A stretch of DNA of 64,000 nt from Phoma sp. XZ068. Its lineage: Eukaryota; Ascomycota; Dothideomycetes; Pleosporales; Didymellaceae. Position numbers and translations under genes: made by a program. The stretch is taken from positions 434,001 through 498,000 of the forward strand of contig RBKR01000002.1 in assembly GCA_004835665.1 (NCBI GenBank). The letters are read 5' to 3'. The stretch's first letter is position 1. The number at the start of each line of letters is the position of its first letter. Below, in pieces: positions 11,523 to 23,568 of this stretch. The notes under the pieces are model-generated. The model had not been told where the DNA came from. It worked only from the letters and a program-made list of their open reading frames with translations, and did not search any database.

Positions 11523-14500
11523 AGTGATGTCTTGACTACAATGACGAATAATGCCCTGGGGATGTTGCTATTGATGAGGATATGCAGAGTACTGAACAAC
11601 AGGCTGGATAAGAGACGGCATTATATGTGGACGCGCAAATGTAAGGAGTCCGAGGACTGACGATTCATCAGTGCCTGTGCAACTCGGCTAGGGGATCGCT
11701 GTACAAGCCTGAGCAGATCGCCTTTCTGCCCGGGTGGTGGGTGATGTTCACTGGGTCTGCGCGGGCCCATCTGCTGACCCAGCTTGTACCAATAGAGAAG
11801 GCGTTCCCCACTGCAGGGCTTTGCAATTTCGCTATAGAACGCAGCAAGTGGAATGTGCAGCAAACGGAGGACGGTATCACAAAACGTCATCTTTTCAACT
11901 CACCATACCGACCAACCTCTGGTATCGGATTTTTCATTGCGTATCATCGCGATCTCGGTCCGCGACGTGCTCCTCTCGTGCATGTCTCGTGCTGCAACGT
12001 GACCTTGCCTCTTGACGGTGGCTGCATAATCGCTGATCACTTGAGCGGAGTTTTTCCGTGTTCACAGCCTCCAAACAACAAAATTGAGGACAAAAACGCG
12101 TATGCGCGTTTCATGCGTTGGTATCCGAGGATGTTCGATGTTCCTTCTAGAATGCGGTTCATGGCCGTTGTTTTGACAGGTTGGTTCGAAACGTTAGTTG
12201 CCACAAGTACCTAGCTTCCACGTGTTCAGCCTCACAAAACGCCACATTAGGCCTACCATCGTGGATTTCTGTTGCGATCGCTGTCGAACGATAAGTGTTG
12301 GAATAAGAGAGAGCACAACCCTGGAGCAAGGTGGTACAGAACTTCGTGCGACGGCGATCTCGGAGCCAACCAAAGTGTCCCAAGAAAGGAGAAAATTGAG
12401 CGGGACGCCCCGCAGGACCCACAACCCGCGAGACGCGCAACAGGGTTGGCTTTTCGTCAGATACAGTGCCGTGAATCTCCAAGAGACCGTCGAAAGGGGA
12501 TTTGATGTTGGACTGCGAAACATCCCTACGAGGAATCGTCACGCTACTTGTCCTTATTCTACATTCCTTTGGTCGCACAACCCCCTCGACTCGTTTTCGC
12601 TGCCGGAAAGTACAGGTAGAAAGTAGTCAGTCGCACACCAAGCTCGGTTCGGAATGCATTGTTTTGTCCTCACGGACCTTGCTGAAGCGAACAATGTCCC
12701 CCTGGCTGGCTGATGTGAAAAGCTCTCCATCCTTCAACACCTCCGCTAGCTATGAACGCAGTTCCTCATTCGCCCCACCGACTTCGTTTCAAACGGGGCT
12801 TGCACCAATGCTGTTGCACAACCAAAGATGATGTTGCTGGCTGGCCTTGCAAGTATAAAAGTGCGCGTTCCTGGCGATAGGAGAAAATTCGAGCGGCTGA
12901 TCAAGGAACGCGCATGAACTTGCTTCTCGGGGTGCTGTCGCAATCTTTGTCATACGGGTACATTCGCCCCCTGGAGCCAGCTTGGCAAAGTCGAAGTCGT
13001 GTCTTGTATCCATGCAAGCCGCAAACCAGCAAGTTTTATCTCCACGGCACATGATCCGATGCTGTCCTTATGCGACGTCTCAAAGAATGTCTGCAACCCC
13101 CTCAAGGCTCCTTGCTCAGTCAGTATGACTTGCATGGTACAAGGTCACTTCTTTGGTAAAGGACGCCTGAGCCAGCCAAAGTTAATTGAGCGTGGGCCAT
13201 TGTTTCACGACTGACAGTGTCGACACAACCCAGTACAGACTGGAGAAAACTGGAAGACAGAGCTGTGCCTGTTTCAGATGGACTGCTCTCAAATAACACA
13301 GGCATTAGCGTGTTGCTTACATAGCCAAAGAAGCTCGCTCACACTTCAGATAGGTATTGGTAATGGGACAATGGAACCAGGCAGATTCTACAATTATTCA
13401 TATGGCTCGTTTCCTTACCTGTTCTTCAACTTGAGCGTCGAAGCCACGACAAGATTGAAGGACAAGCATGAGGTGAGCAAGTTTGATCAGCTGATAGCTA
13501 CGGATAGATCAATCTATGTTTATGCATCAGATCATCAGCCGCTCAGCCATTTCGCTTCAGCTAGTAATAGAGTACGATAAGTAGGAACTGAGAAGCATTT
13601 AGTAGCATGAATTAAGATGTAGAGGAGATGTGGCGCTGGCGGCTGATCGTGTGGGGACGAAAGCAGGGATAGTCAAAGAACACTGCCCTACCTGGGTATG
13701 CATGTCCATAACCAGTCTTAATTACCTCTAAAACAGCTACATAGTCCGTCAGAACCTCGGGTTTGTACATTTCAGCTCTTTCTGGTTAGAATTAAAGATG
13801 TTACATCCATTACAGGCTGGGAATCAGCCGTTCTCCAGTCCAGTAAGCTTCAAGTTGTCAATAGACACCCACATGGCATACGCACCGACTGAGGCATACA
13901 AGTAGGTGGACTGCAACAAACTTGCGTGGCAGTCTTGTCAATGTCTTGCGCGTTTGATGGTAATCATCACCGGACCCTCCACACTTCATCAAGGCTTATT
14001 TTTGGTAAGAGACATTCGTTCGTAATCAATTTAACAATGGCTACATACGGAAAAATTCCTGTAGATACGTCACCCGCCTTTTTACAAGATGCTTGCATCG
14101 GTAATGAAAAAAAAATAGTAGTACGCTCCCCCGGTTGTTGCTAGAATCTGGACAGCGTCATAGATAATTAATAGTATGGCACGTCTTGTTCATATGCTGG
14201 TTGTATATATTGCGCTGTTGTGAGTGACAGACTGAGGTATAGTAATATCCTAGGAGAGACAAACATTTTACCTATGCCACAGAGCTGTGACAAAGTATCG
14301 GGCTTTACATACGGTTGTGTGGGGAAATGAGTAGTATTGCTACCTCTTAGCAAATCCTAATACTGCCCCTACATGTTAAATCTATACGCTACCTAGGTAT
14401 GAGACTACAACATGGATAAAAGGGTGTAACAAGCCTACGTACTTACAGGAGTTCTCTTTGCAGGCAATACTGCAGGTAATTACTATTCTGCTCTGTGCCC

Positions 14501-14783
14501 TATGGCCGAGATAAATGTCGCGATAAGGCACAGCCCATGTTCTTGGGAAGAACGCCTGCTTCGTGATTAGAAAACGCTGGGCATAGTACAGCCTTGGCTC
14601 TGCATACTAAAGCTTGGACTGATTATGTGGTCTTAGCCATTTTATTATAAATGTGAAGTGCTCTGTAGTCTTTGATCTGTTCGGAGCCTCCTTGATCTCG
14701 TGCAAAAGGGCTCCACATTCTCCTGATTATCTAAGAATTGCGAAATTGTGTAATCTACAGTTCCGCAACATGCAAGTTTGTCT
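11523..14783. other. Gene-poor stretch, nothing recognised
   Basis: A TATA-like site (TATAA on the minus strand, 11625-11621) lies ~100 nt upstream of the aquaporin start. The rest, about 3.2 kb, has only overlapping short frames such as 11744-12214 (+) and 12159-12626 (both strands), with no domain or splice support. The end near 14.4-14.7 kb is AT-richer and should include the 3' UTR of the pectin methylesterase. Confidence 0.45.
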
Positions 14784-15794
14784 TCAATACTTCAAGTACG
14801 CTGTGTCGACCCAGACCTCCTTCTCAAAGTTGAGGCCCAAGACATCCACCGCCTTCAACGGTGTACTCAATTGTGAACTGAAGTTTGCTCTAGGCCCCGC
14901 TGCTCCAGGACCAAAGTTCTTATACTCTTCATACACCACATTGTCTACAGGCTGTACAGAGTCCCATCTGGACCATCCTTCTGGGCGAACCACATCGCCC
15001 AGGTAACTTTTCTGAAAGATTACGCGGCTCCACTGACGCCATGGGCGACCCAGATATGTCGAGTTTGCCCCACTTGTGCCTCGTACACTCACTTGATTGA
15101 AAACATAAATGCTGGTATTGTTCGTTGCATCACGACCATTTGCCGTGATGAAACCGGGGCCGATGGACTCGATGTCGACCTTTTCGAACCAAGCAGATGC
15201 GCGTAAACCGAAGATGAAATCTACGGCTCCGTTGATAAAGCTGTTAACGTAGATTTGTCGGCCTTCGTTGCTATATATGGTGTCCTGGTAGCCGGTAAAG
15301 CTGCAGCCGTAGAAGCCTTGGTTGGTCTTCTGGGCACTGAGCGCAAGAGCTTGACCGCCGGTCGCCGCCTGACCGAACGTGTTTGCGATGTTCAGGTTGT
15401 AGAGTTTCACGTTGGATGTCCATAGGCGGACTGTGGCTGTTGCATCGTTGTTCGCCAAGCCAGGGATTTGGCGGGACAAGTTGCCAGTAATGGTGACACT
15501 GTTGTCTTTGTACGAACGAGCGTTCTTGGTGAAGCCTTGGACAGTGAGAGGACCTGCAAGAGGAGGGATATACACTTGCTCCGTATAAGTTCCGGGGGCG
15601 ATATAGATTATCTGTGCAGATGTTGAGTTGCGGCGCAAGGCACTGACCGCAGCACCGATGGTCCGGTAGCTGTTCTGGAGCTTTCCTGAGCCATCTACCA
15701 CAAGTGCGCCTCTTCCCGGTGCAAAGCGTTGGTTCTTGCTGTCGGCAACAGCCAAAGTAGCCAGAACGGCGAAAAGAGAGAGAAGAAAAAACAT
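14784..15794 (-). CDS. Secreted pectin methylesterase (CE8)
   Basis: One exon of 336 aa, a normal length for fungal CE8 enzymes. A signal peptide (MFFLLSLFAVLATLAVADS) leads to a right-handed beta-helix pectinesterase domain. Visible motifs are GTYTEQV, GGQALALSAQ (oxyanion Gln), GYQDTIYS near residue 170 (Gln and the acid/base Asp), VDFIFGLRA near 190 (nucleophile Asp) and YLGRPWRQW near 251 (substrate Arg). It removes methyl esters from homogalacturonan, releasing methanol and exposing pectate to lyases and polygalacturonases. Several N-glycosylation sequons are present. A TATA-like TATATTAA lies ~60 nt upstream of the ATG on the minus strand. It is transcribed in the same direction as the WSC glyoxal oxidase, whose coding end lies ~700 bp upstream. 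All catalytic residues appear intact. Confidence 0.95.
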   Translation of the reverse strand: MFFLLSLFAVLATLAVADSKNQRFAPGRGALVVDGSGKLQNSYRTIGAAVSALRRNSTSAQIIYIAPGTYTEQVYIPPLAGPLTVQGFTKNARSYKDNSVTITGNLSRQIPGLANNDATATVRLWTSNVKLYNLNIANTFGQAATGGQALALSAQKTNQGFYGCSFTGYQDTIYSNEGRQIYVNSFINGAVDFIFGLRASAWFEKVDIESIGPGFITANGRDATNNTSIYVFNQVSVRGTSGANSTYLGRPWRQWSRVIFQKSYLGDVVRPEGWSRWDSVQPVDNVVYEEYKNFGPGAAGPRANFSSQLSTPLKAVDVLGLNFEKEVWVDTAYLKY

Positions 15795-16499
15795 TGTGCT
15801 TGTCTTGCCACTTCCAGAGGACTCGCTGCAGATGCGAGGCTTCTTCTAATGACTTTTAATATACCGGAGATGGTGGGAGCCGCCGCTCCGTAATTGCAGT
15901 TTCTCCGTACTAGATCACATCCAAGCCCCAAGGTGCAGATGCCATGTCTGAATTGCGAATAAGCGGGGACAAGGGATAGCGACAGACCCAGGTATGCTAG
16001 TCTGGGGTAGAACGCGGCCATTGGTGGTCGATGGAATCCCACCAATGACGTTTCATACGGCAGTGAATCGGTGAATCTGGGGTAACTAGTGGAGCCGCGT
16101 CCTGGACCTGTCATCGTTCGGTTGCCTATTCTTTGTCAACGCATAAATACCTATTGTGAGATGGTACCGCAGTGATGATAAATTGCGTAAGCCGAAAGTG
16201 GTGGGCCAAGCATGAAGTTGCGACACTTGAGCGCCGTATTTTCGCGGTGTTACTGCCTCGTTCGGCAAAGGTTCTTCGGCCTAATATAATCCCATACGTG
16301 CGATATTACTGTTGAGAAGCGTAATAGACATTTGTATCGATGCATACGCGTTGTAAAATGAGTCGGTACTTTCACGGAAGGCTTGGGGGCTTTAGTCTAG
16401 AAATAGATTGGCGAGATATATCGAACCTTGTTCATTCTATCATTCCAATTATAATTAAGAAAATGTAAAATTATAAAAATAAACCAATTCGCTAATAAA
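15795..16499. other. Intergenic, AT-rich 3' flank
   Basis: This holds the promoter of the pectin methylesterase on one side. On the other it has a strongly AT-rich patch (about 16440-16500), immediately after the stop of the WSC glyoxal oxidase, likely its 3' UTR and polyadenylation region. Confidence 0.5.
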
Positions 16500-19400
16500 T
16501 CAGGCGCGGAACTTCTGGCCACCATTCTTTGTCGCTGTCGTTTGCGACGTGTGGAGGTCCTTCACAGGTCCAACACCAGGGATCGGCTGGAAAGCCGGAG
16601 CCTGTGGCCAATTTCCTAAGCTACCGGGGTCCCCACCGATTCGAACCCATTTTGCGATGGACGGAATGTCATCGTCGAGCACGAACATGCGATACCAGCC
16701 AGGTGGAGCGACGTATGGGCCCGGAGGAGCGCTAACGGTACAGGAGGGATAAGAGCCACAGTTGATGTTGGGGAACAGGATGCGCGCGCCCATCGAGTTA
16801 CCGTGGGTGCTTGCCTCTGAGCCGAGCAGTGAGACCTTGATGTTCGCTGATCCTGCAGTGACTGTGAACTGGTAATCCACTCCATTGATCCAATCGTTGT
16901 TGTCAATGGTGAATGCGGGGCGAGGCTTGTTCGAAGTCAGATATGGAGGCTTGAAAACCTCCAAGCGGTATTCCTGAGGGTGCTTGTCATCTTCCGGATC
17001 GGACCCAGAAACAAGCACACGTCCATCATCCATGAGCACAGCCTCAGAGTGGTACATACGCGCGATCGTGGTATTGGCCATGACGCTCATACGATGGTGC
17101 TTCGGCTTTCTGGAATCATATAGAACAGCGTTCAAGTTGGACTTGTCAGCAAGTCCAAATCCCGCCACACCTTCTTCTGCACCATTGAGAATCATGAAAG
17201 TACCGTCGGGTAGTGTCGTCATACAACTCATAACGCGGCGAGATGGCATACGCTCGATCGTCCACTGAGGGCTGGCCAAATCAGGCTGGGTCGTAACGCA
17301 ATTGTCGATGCCCCAGGTCGGTTGCTTTCCAGCACCGCCACAGATAAGCACCTCGAGGGGCTCTGTATACGGGTATCGCTGTGGCAGGAGGACCATAGTA
17401 CCCTCTAGGGGGTAGGTGCGACCGCCGTCCTCAGAGTTGACAGTGGCAGGGGCCTTCGGTAATATCTTGATTGTATCAAGCGATCGCTCATCAAGTATGC
17501 GGGCTTCATTGTAATATTGAATGAAAATGCCTCCGGATGGTAGCACCGCCAAGAACGGGTAAAGGTTGTACGGATCGGTATCGAGAAGGTATTGCGCAAA
17601 CTTGAGAGGTCCGACACGAGGAAGAATCTCCATATTTGGGACTGGAGGACCGTTGGAGCCGTTTTCACCACCGACAATGAGCATCGAGCCATTAGGCATA
17701 ATCAAGCTGGTCGGATACCATCGTGTAGTCTGCAGGCTGATCTGCTGGAAGTTTTCTTGCCAGTCATTGGTACCAGGGACGCCCGGTGAGCCGTCGGGCC
17801 AATACAGGCGAACACCAAATAGCGAATCACCAGACCAACCGCCAATGTTGATGACACGTCCTGCCCGGTCGGGCATTGTCAAACTAGCAGAACAGAAGAC
17901 ATCGGTTCTGAGACCATTCATCTCACGGAAGGCTTGGGAGATATCGCCTGCAAGAGAAGGATCGAGCTCGTAAGCGCCGGTACCGTTGGGTCCAGTTCCG
18001 TGCTTGTCAAGGAAAGAGATCTTGCCGTTAATAAGAGGCTGGGAGATAAGTGGGATCGCGGGACCGCCCACGAGGAACTCATAAGTCCCGGCTGCGGCAC
18101 CCTGGGGGTAGCTAAAGACGTATAACGGATCGCCCTCTGTGTATTTGTACCAGGTAAGTCGATTTCCTTGGCCACAGAGTGCTTCTGGCTCGCCGGGGCA
18201 TGGAGTGTTGCATTCTGACTCAGGGGCTTTCTGGGATCCTGCCGCAACCATGTGGTCAACATCGCCGCAGTAGCATCTTGAGAAAGAGTTAGCAGGTTTC
18301 CTTTGCGGTGGAATAAGGCAATGGCTCACTCTTCTCCATACTCCATTCCAGCTGCCATGTAGCCATATTGCGCGCATCTGTTGAGGCACCAACTTGGCGA
18401 GTTGCCCGTCGAGTTGACTAACTTCCAAGGCAAAGGCTTATCCCATTGACCGCCATAGCTTGTGGCGCAACCTTGGTAAGTCCAATTGCCGACGTTTTGA
18501 ACGGGTGCTGGCTTTTGAGTGATCTTGAGTGTTTTCTGGCTGGAGTATACAGTCAACCGGTCACCACCGCCACACATCTGGGCAGGGTTGCCGCCACAAG
18601 GCGTGTTGCATTGAGAGTCGTCGCTTGCGAGGTACGCTCCCATTCGTAATTGGTGATCACAGAAGCACTGAAGTTACGTTAGGTATCGAGGCGCACAAGA
18701 CAAGAGTGTAAAACTTACCTGCGTATGGTACTCCATACCTGCGACGTCATAACCCTGCTGAGCGCACTTGCTAGAGCAGGAGGCGATGGTCATTTGTTGA
18801 TCATCCGGCTGTTGATTTTGCATCACGCGGTATCCGGGTCCGTCGACGTAACAACCCTTGTATTCAAAGCCGGTTGGGAGACCGGTAGGAATTGGCGCAG
18901 TGCTCGAAGAAGAGGAAACTGTAGTTGACGATGATGGAGGTTCGTTACCCAGGTAGTAGCGGAAGAGCGAGAGACGGTTGGGACCACCGCAAATTTCAGT
19001 TTGATTGCCGTTGCAGGCCATGTTGCACATAGCCTCACCATCCGGTGCAGGAGCGCCACCGTTGACAAGAGTATTTCCACAGTAGCACTCACCGCTATAC
19101 TCCGTGCCCGCAAGAACGTAGCCCGCAGTTCGGCAGGCGTTGCGACATTTATCGTTGGTCATCTGGCCTTGCACAGCGCCGCCCTGGGGAAGGGAGCGTC
19201 CACCGACTCCATCAACGTAGCAGCCCTCGTAGTACCATCCCACTTTTGGCTGAGGAGTCGGGGTAGGCGTAACGCTGGGGGTACTCAATAGTAAAGAGTC
19301 CAGTGAAACGGATGCTGTTGTAGTAGCGTTGAGCGAAGCCGACGTGGCCGACAGTGTCGACGAGTTAGAAGCAGTTGCGGTGATAGTGGCATTAAGCGAG

Positions 19401-21272
19401 AACGAGGTACTCGAGATATCAGATGCAATTGTGCTTGAGGACAAGTCTGATGAGATTGTGGAGGTTGCAGTGGTGCCCGCATCCGACGAGGTAGAGCTTG
19501 AGTACGCTGTCGATGTCGAACTGACGGAGTCGGATGATGCAGAGCCAGAAGAGCTGCTGGTGGCTGTGCTGCTCTGCGACTCCGAGGCAGTACTTGAGCT
19601 TTGGTCTGTAGAGGACAACGTCGAGGTGGCGCCTTCGCTCGATGTAGATGCGCTTTCCGATTGGGCAGCGGTACTCGAGCTTTGGCCTGCAGAGGACGAG
19701 GTCGAGCTGACATCCCCGCTCGACGTAGATGCGCTTTGTGATTCGGCAGAAGATGTAGTACTGTGGAAATCGGACGAAGTAGTATCAGTGACAGATCCCG
19801 TGGTGGCAGAAGGCGTACTGGAATGATCTTGAGTGGTCGAAGCAATGGTGCTGGACTGGTCTGAGGAGACTGTGCTTGAACTGACCAGGTCCGTAGATGT
19901 AGAGGCGCTGGCAGACGAACTTGAGCTGGAGGAATCAACCGAAGCACTGGCGCTTGCATCAGAGGTGTATGTTGAGCTGACATGGTCACTTGAGCTGAAC
20001 TCGGTGGTCGTCGAAGAGCTGGATTGATCGGCAACGGACGACGAACTCGAGCTTGCGGACGACGAGCTCGAGCTTTCGGATGGAGTTGGGGTTGGAGAGT
20101 CCGAAGAAGCTGAAGCTGAAGACGAAGCAGTGCTCGAGTTGTCTGATGATGTCGCCGTCGAGCTTTGGGAGTCTGAAGAAACACTGCTGGAGACATTTCC
20201 ATCGGATGATGACGATTGACTAGTAGATGACGATGATGTGACAGCAGATGACGAGTCCGGTGTAGGCGTTGGAGAAGGTGTTGGAGAAGGTGTTGGCGTA
20301 GGACTTGGAGTGGATGTCGACATAGGCCTTTGAACATACTCATAGAGGTCCAATCGATCAGGGCCACCGCAGATTTGTTTGTTATTGCCGGTACACCTCA
20401 TGGTACAGCCATCGTCTTTCGGGACGTGACCATTGTCGATTGTATTTCCACAGTAGCCTGGAGGCCATGTCAGTCACTAAACTGAGCAGGAAGACAAGGA
20501 AACTTACATTCTGCGCTATACTCAGTGCCCGCATATTTGAAGTTTTGCCTTTGGCATTCGGTTGTACAGCTTTGAGCGCTATTGTTCTGACTACCACCCT
20601 GCACAGCCACACCTTGCGCAAGGATACGTGCATAGGTAAGATCTGAATAACACCCGCGAGCAACCCAAACCCATGGAGCACCATCGTCGATTACAGCCGC
20701 GCTAGACTGGGCTGGCGCTGGAGCAGTGAGCTCATAGATGGAGAGACGGTCTGGTCCACCACATGCTTCGCCAGGTGCACCTGTGCATGCCATATTACAA
20801 CCCTCGCCATTCGGGGCTGGGCCACCAGGAGTTTTAATTGCATTTCCACAGAAACATTCACGGCTAGTCAATGTCAGCTCTACAAGACAATTACCTCCGT
20901 TTGATTTTTGGTGATTACCTGTACTCGGTACCGGCTAAAGAATAGCCAGATGCAGAACAGAACTCGATACATTGTTCGGCGCTCTGATTGTCACCGGCAA
21001 AATTATCCGACTGTAAGGATCTCTGGCCAACCGAGTCCCTGTATGCTCGTCAGTCAAGGGTTGATCTTACACGGCAACAAGCGAGGGCAATGAAGATCAT
21101 ACGTGTAACATCCTTTGTACGACCACCCATTTGGAAGGATAGTAGGAGGGCTGGGACCTTGGCGTTCAATTAAATTAGCACTAGAGCCTGTGTAAAGAAG
21201 TGATAGGCATAGAGTAGTTGTAAGCGATTGAAAAAACGGTAATGGACGTCGCATGATGGGCAAGGCGGCCAT
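16500..21272 (-). CDS. Five-WSC-domain copper radical oxidase (AA5_1, glyoxal-oxidase-like)
   Basis: Six exons in phase: 21272-21103, 21038-20919, 20863-20508, 20457-18719, 18667-18330 and 18276-16500, about 1,499 aa. A signal peptide precedes WSC1 (~42-150) and WSC2 (~156-256). A Ser/Thr-rich mucin-like stretch (~257-615) follows, then WSC3 (~618-716), WSC4 (~744-836), WSC5 (~856-953) and a glyoxal-oxidase/galactose-oxidase region with DUF1929 to the C-terminus. Catalytic residues of the family are visible: Cys in VFCSASLTMP (~1036) and Tyr in RWYPTS (~1093), which would form the thioether cofactor, Tyr-His in RMYHSEAV (~1315) and His in ASTHGNSMG (~1398). The expected reaction is oxidation of aldehydes or alcohols with H2O2 release, outside the cell and held to wall glycans by the WSC modules. 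Alternative in-frame ATGs exist at 21371 and 21254; 21272 places the hydrophobic core correctly for secretion. Confidence 0.9.
19285..20330 (-). repeat. Ser/Thr-rich low-complexity coding stretch
   Basis: About 1 kb of exon 4 of the WSC oxidase encodes mostly Ser with Thr, Ala, Asp and Gln. It begins with short Pro-Thr-Pro-Ser repeats. It should be heavily O-mannosylated and act as an extended spacer. Other frames stay open through it as Arg/Pro/Leu-rich or acidic artefacts. Confidence 0.8.
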
Positions 21273-22911
21273 AGACCGCAACCGTAGGTGAAGAAACGAG
21301 GAATATCTTGCACGACTCGAGCTGCTGGCTGGTGGTCTTTGAATGATCAGATGTCGGCCCCTTCCTTTCATCAGCTCCTAACTTCGACGACCCAAGGAAT
21401 TGGCTCGACTGGCTTTTCGACGGCTGGCTCGATACTCAAGCCACCGATACTGACAAAAAGTGACAAGCTTTCCGCCATGTGACGCGGACGCTGTCAGCTT
21501 CGGCACTGGACACGGCTGGGCCCAACGCATCCAATTACTATCTGGATATATTGGATACCTGCACGACTTTGTCACCCCAGACCACTGATAAACTCGCATG
21601 GAGACCCTTCTGGGCCATGAATCTTGGTCCAGCGACGCCCCCATCTCCACCATCACGAGTCTCGCGATACCTTGTCAAACTTGACACGGTCTAACGCGGC
21701 TCGTCATCTCCCAACTGCGCCATGACTACCACTGTACGCACGAAGATTCAGGGTCTGGATGTTAGGCGACGGTAGTGAACGACTAAGGTCACCCAAGCCC
21801 TGAAATAGGAGCCGCGCGACTCCTGTTGGGGTAAGGCTGGGGCTCTGCAAGAGACTAGCGGCGGCTCGGTAGATCGTCCGGCGATAACGATTTGTGCCCA
21901 GTACGAGGGATAAGGCCAATTCTGGCTGGACTGCAGACGACTCGGCGCGGGACCTGAAACTTGATCAGGAAGGCCAATTGCTACCCATGTGGAGATTGCG
22001 GGCCGCACTTACGCAAAGGGTCGTCTCATGCACGAGGAGCGGGAAAGCAAGCCGAAAAGCGCAAGCGAAGCTATAGTTTTATGCGTCAGACGCGAGATTA
22101 TGCAACCCCTTCGCAGCGTACCATAAATACTCTCGACCTAACTAGGCCATGTTTATAAACAACACGAGCTGCAGACGCATCGATAAACCTGCCCATATGT
22201 TCGCTTTTGTAGACGTGTATGTGGAGATTTTCTTTCGACGGTTCCAAGGAGCAATCTTGCGTAGCTCAGCCCTACCTCAAAGCTCAAAGTAGCGGCGAAC
22301 CTTGGAGTCGGAGAATACCCCACACCAGCGACTTTCGATAGTCGTGATCAACGGGCGCTGCTTCCAAGGTTTCCTGGTAGCGGACGCCAGCTCAAGGTCG
22401 CACGTGGACAATGTCAACGTTGAACCATGGAATGATAAAGAGCTGTTGGAACCATGGATATTGGCTCGATACCTAAGTAGACATCGTGTACAGCTGACAG
22501 TGCATAGCAAGGTTCTTGATCCTGGGTGGCGATCTTCGCAGTGCGGCTGAACACAGAATCTCGATCCGCCCTATCTCGTTACTAGCCACTGACCTGGACA
22601 CCCTTCGGGACACAATACGCCACTAACCGAAATTGCGCAACTTTATTTTGGTTGCCTTCGACCGTCTGCCGGTCTCCGAGCGCAAGCACTTCTTTATCGA
22701 CTGACCGCCTTGAAGCACAGGCGTTTCGATGAACAAAGAATATAACAAAGAATTTGTCCGTGCGTCAAAGTGTTTCCGTGCCTCTTTATTCCCTTCGCTC
22801 AGCGCTGGCAGGAAGTGTCGCAGGATGAAGAGACGAAATCTTCGTGCGGTCGAACAGATGTTCATGGGCGAAAGGAGGTATTAGAGACTTTGGGGAATTC
22901 TCTCGAGATAA
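21273..22911. other. Intergenic, no gene seen
   Basis: About 1.6 kb upstream of the divergent WSC oxidase (minus) and the NADAR gene (plus). Frames are short and overlapping. The right end may contain a 5' exon of the NADAR gene that I could not fix. Confidence 0.4.
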
Positions 22912-22917
22912 ATCGAA

Positions 22918-23568
22918 GTGTTGCGCCGTATCCTCGGTGGTGCACTGCCTTTCTTCAAACAACGATGTCCCTGGGAACAAAGCGACTGCAAAGGCCCGAG
23001 GTGGATTGGCGACAATCTGCCTGCCCTTCCCAAAGAACTACAATATGCCCAAGATCTTCCCCCAAAGGTCACAGACAGCCACGTTTTCTTTTTTGGGTAC
23101 GAACGCCCAGACCCAGAGTGCTGCCTTCAACAGTGGTATCCATCGCCATTCTCAGCCAATGGAAAGCGATTCCATGCAGCAGAACAGTACATGATGTACC
23201 ATAAGGCACTACTCATGGGCGACGTAGAGGTTGCCGAGAGTATTGCACGAGCTGACACGCCTGCCAAAGCCAAGCAGCTGGGTCGCGAGGTTCGAAATTT
23301 CAATCAGCAGGTCTGGGACGACAACTGCGACAGGGTTGTCGAGGAGGGCAATTACGCCAAGTTTAAACAGAACGAAAGGCTGAAAGGAATTCTGTTGGGC
23401 ACTGGGCAAAGAGCCTTGGTCGAGACGAGCCCTAACGACACTCTGTGGGGCATTGGGTTCAATACGGATGATGCCGAAAGCAATGAAGATAAGTGGGGAC
23501 AGAACAAATTAGGAAAGGCACTCGAGAGAGCAAGAGAACGATTGCGGAAGGAAGGCTCCTATGTTTGA
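22918..23568 (+). CDS. NADAR-domain protein (YbiA/DUF1768 type), 5' end unresolved
   Basis: The frame open from ~22912 to the TGA at 23566-23568 encodes a full NADAR domain. Visible marks are DSHVFFFGYE, QQWYPSPFSANGKRFHAAEQYMMYHKA, the RADTPAKAKQLGREV segment, WDDNCDRVVEEGNYAKFKQN, and the C-terminal DTLWGIGF and NKLGKALERARERL. Family members include N-glycosidases acting on damaged riboflavin intermediates or on ADP-ribose-type substrates; the role here is not known. No ATG precedes the domain in this frame after the TAA at 22909, so a 5' exon must be spliced on. One candidate starts at ATG 22965, with a weak GTGGAT donor at 23001 and an acceptor at 23067. The left boundary given is therefore only the open frame. 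Confidence 0.75.
   Translation: MLRRILGGALPFFKQRCPWEQSDCKGPRWIGDNLPALPKELQYAQDLPPKVTDSHVFFFGYERPDPECCLQQWYPSPFSANGKRFHAAEQYMMYHKALLMGDVEVAESIARADTPAKAKQLGREVRNFNQQVWDDNCDRVVEEGNYAKFKQNERLKGILLGTGQRALVETSPNDTLWGIGFNTDDAESNEDKWGQNKLGKALERARERLRKEGSYV

Noticed and set aside
11744..12214. 156-aa + frame in the gene-poor block
   Set aside because: No recognisable motif or splice context, and frames on the other strand are equally long nearby.
19329..19826. 165-aa acidic + frame
   Set aside because: Antisense reading of the same Ser-rich tract.
19285..20367. 360-aa minus frame rich in Arg, Pro and Leu
   Set aside because: Shifted-frame reading of the Ser/Thr-rich exon of the WSC oxidase; low-complexity artefact.
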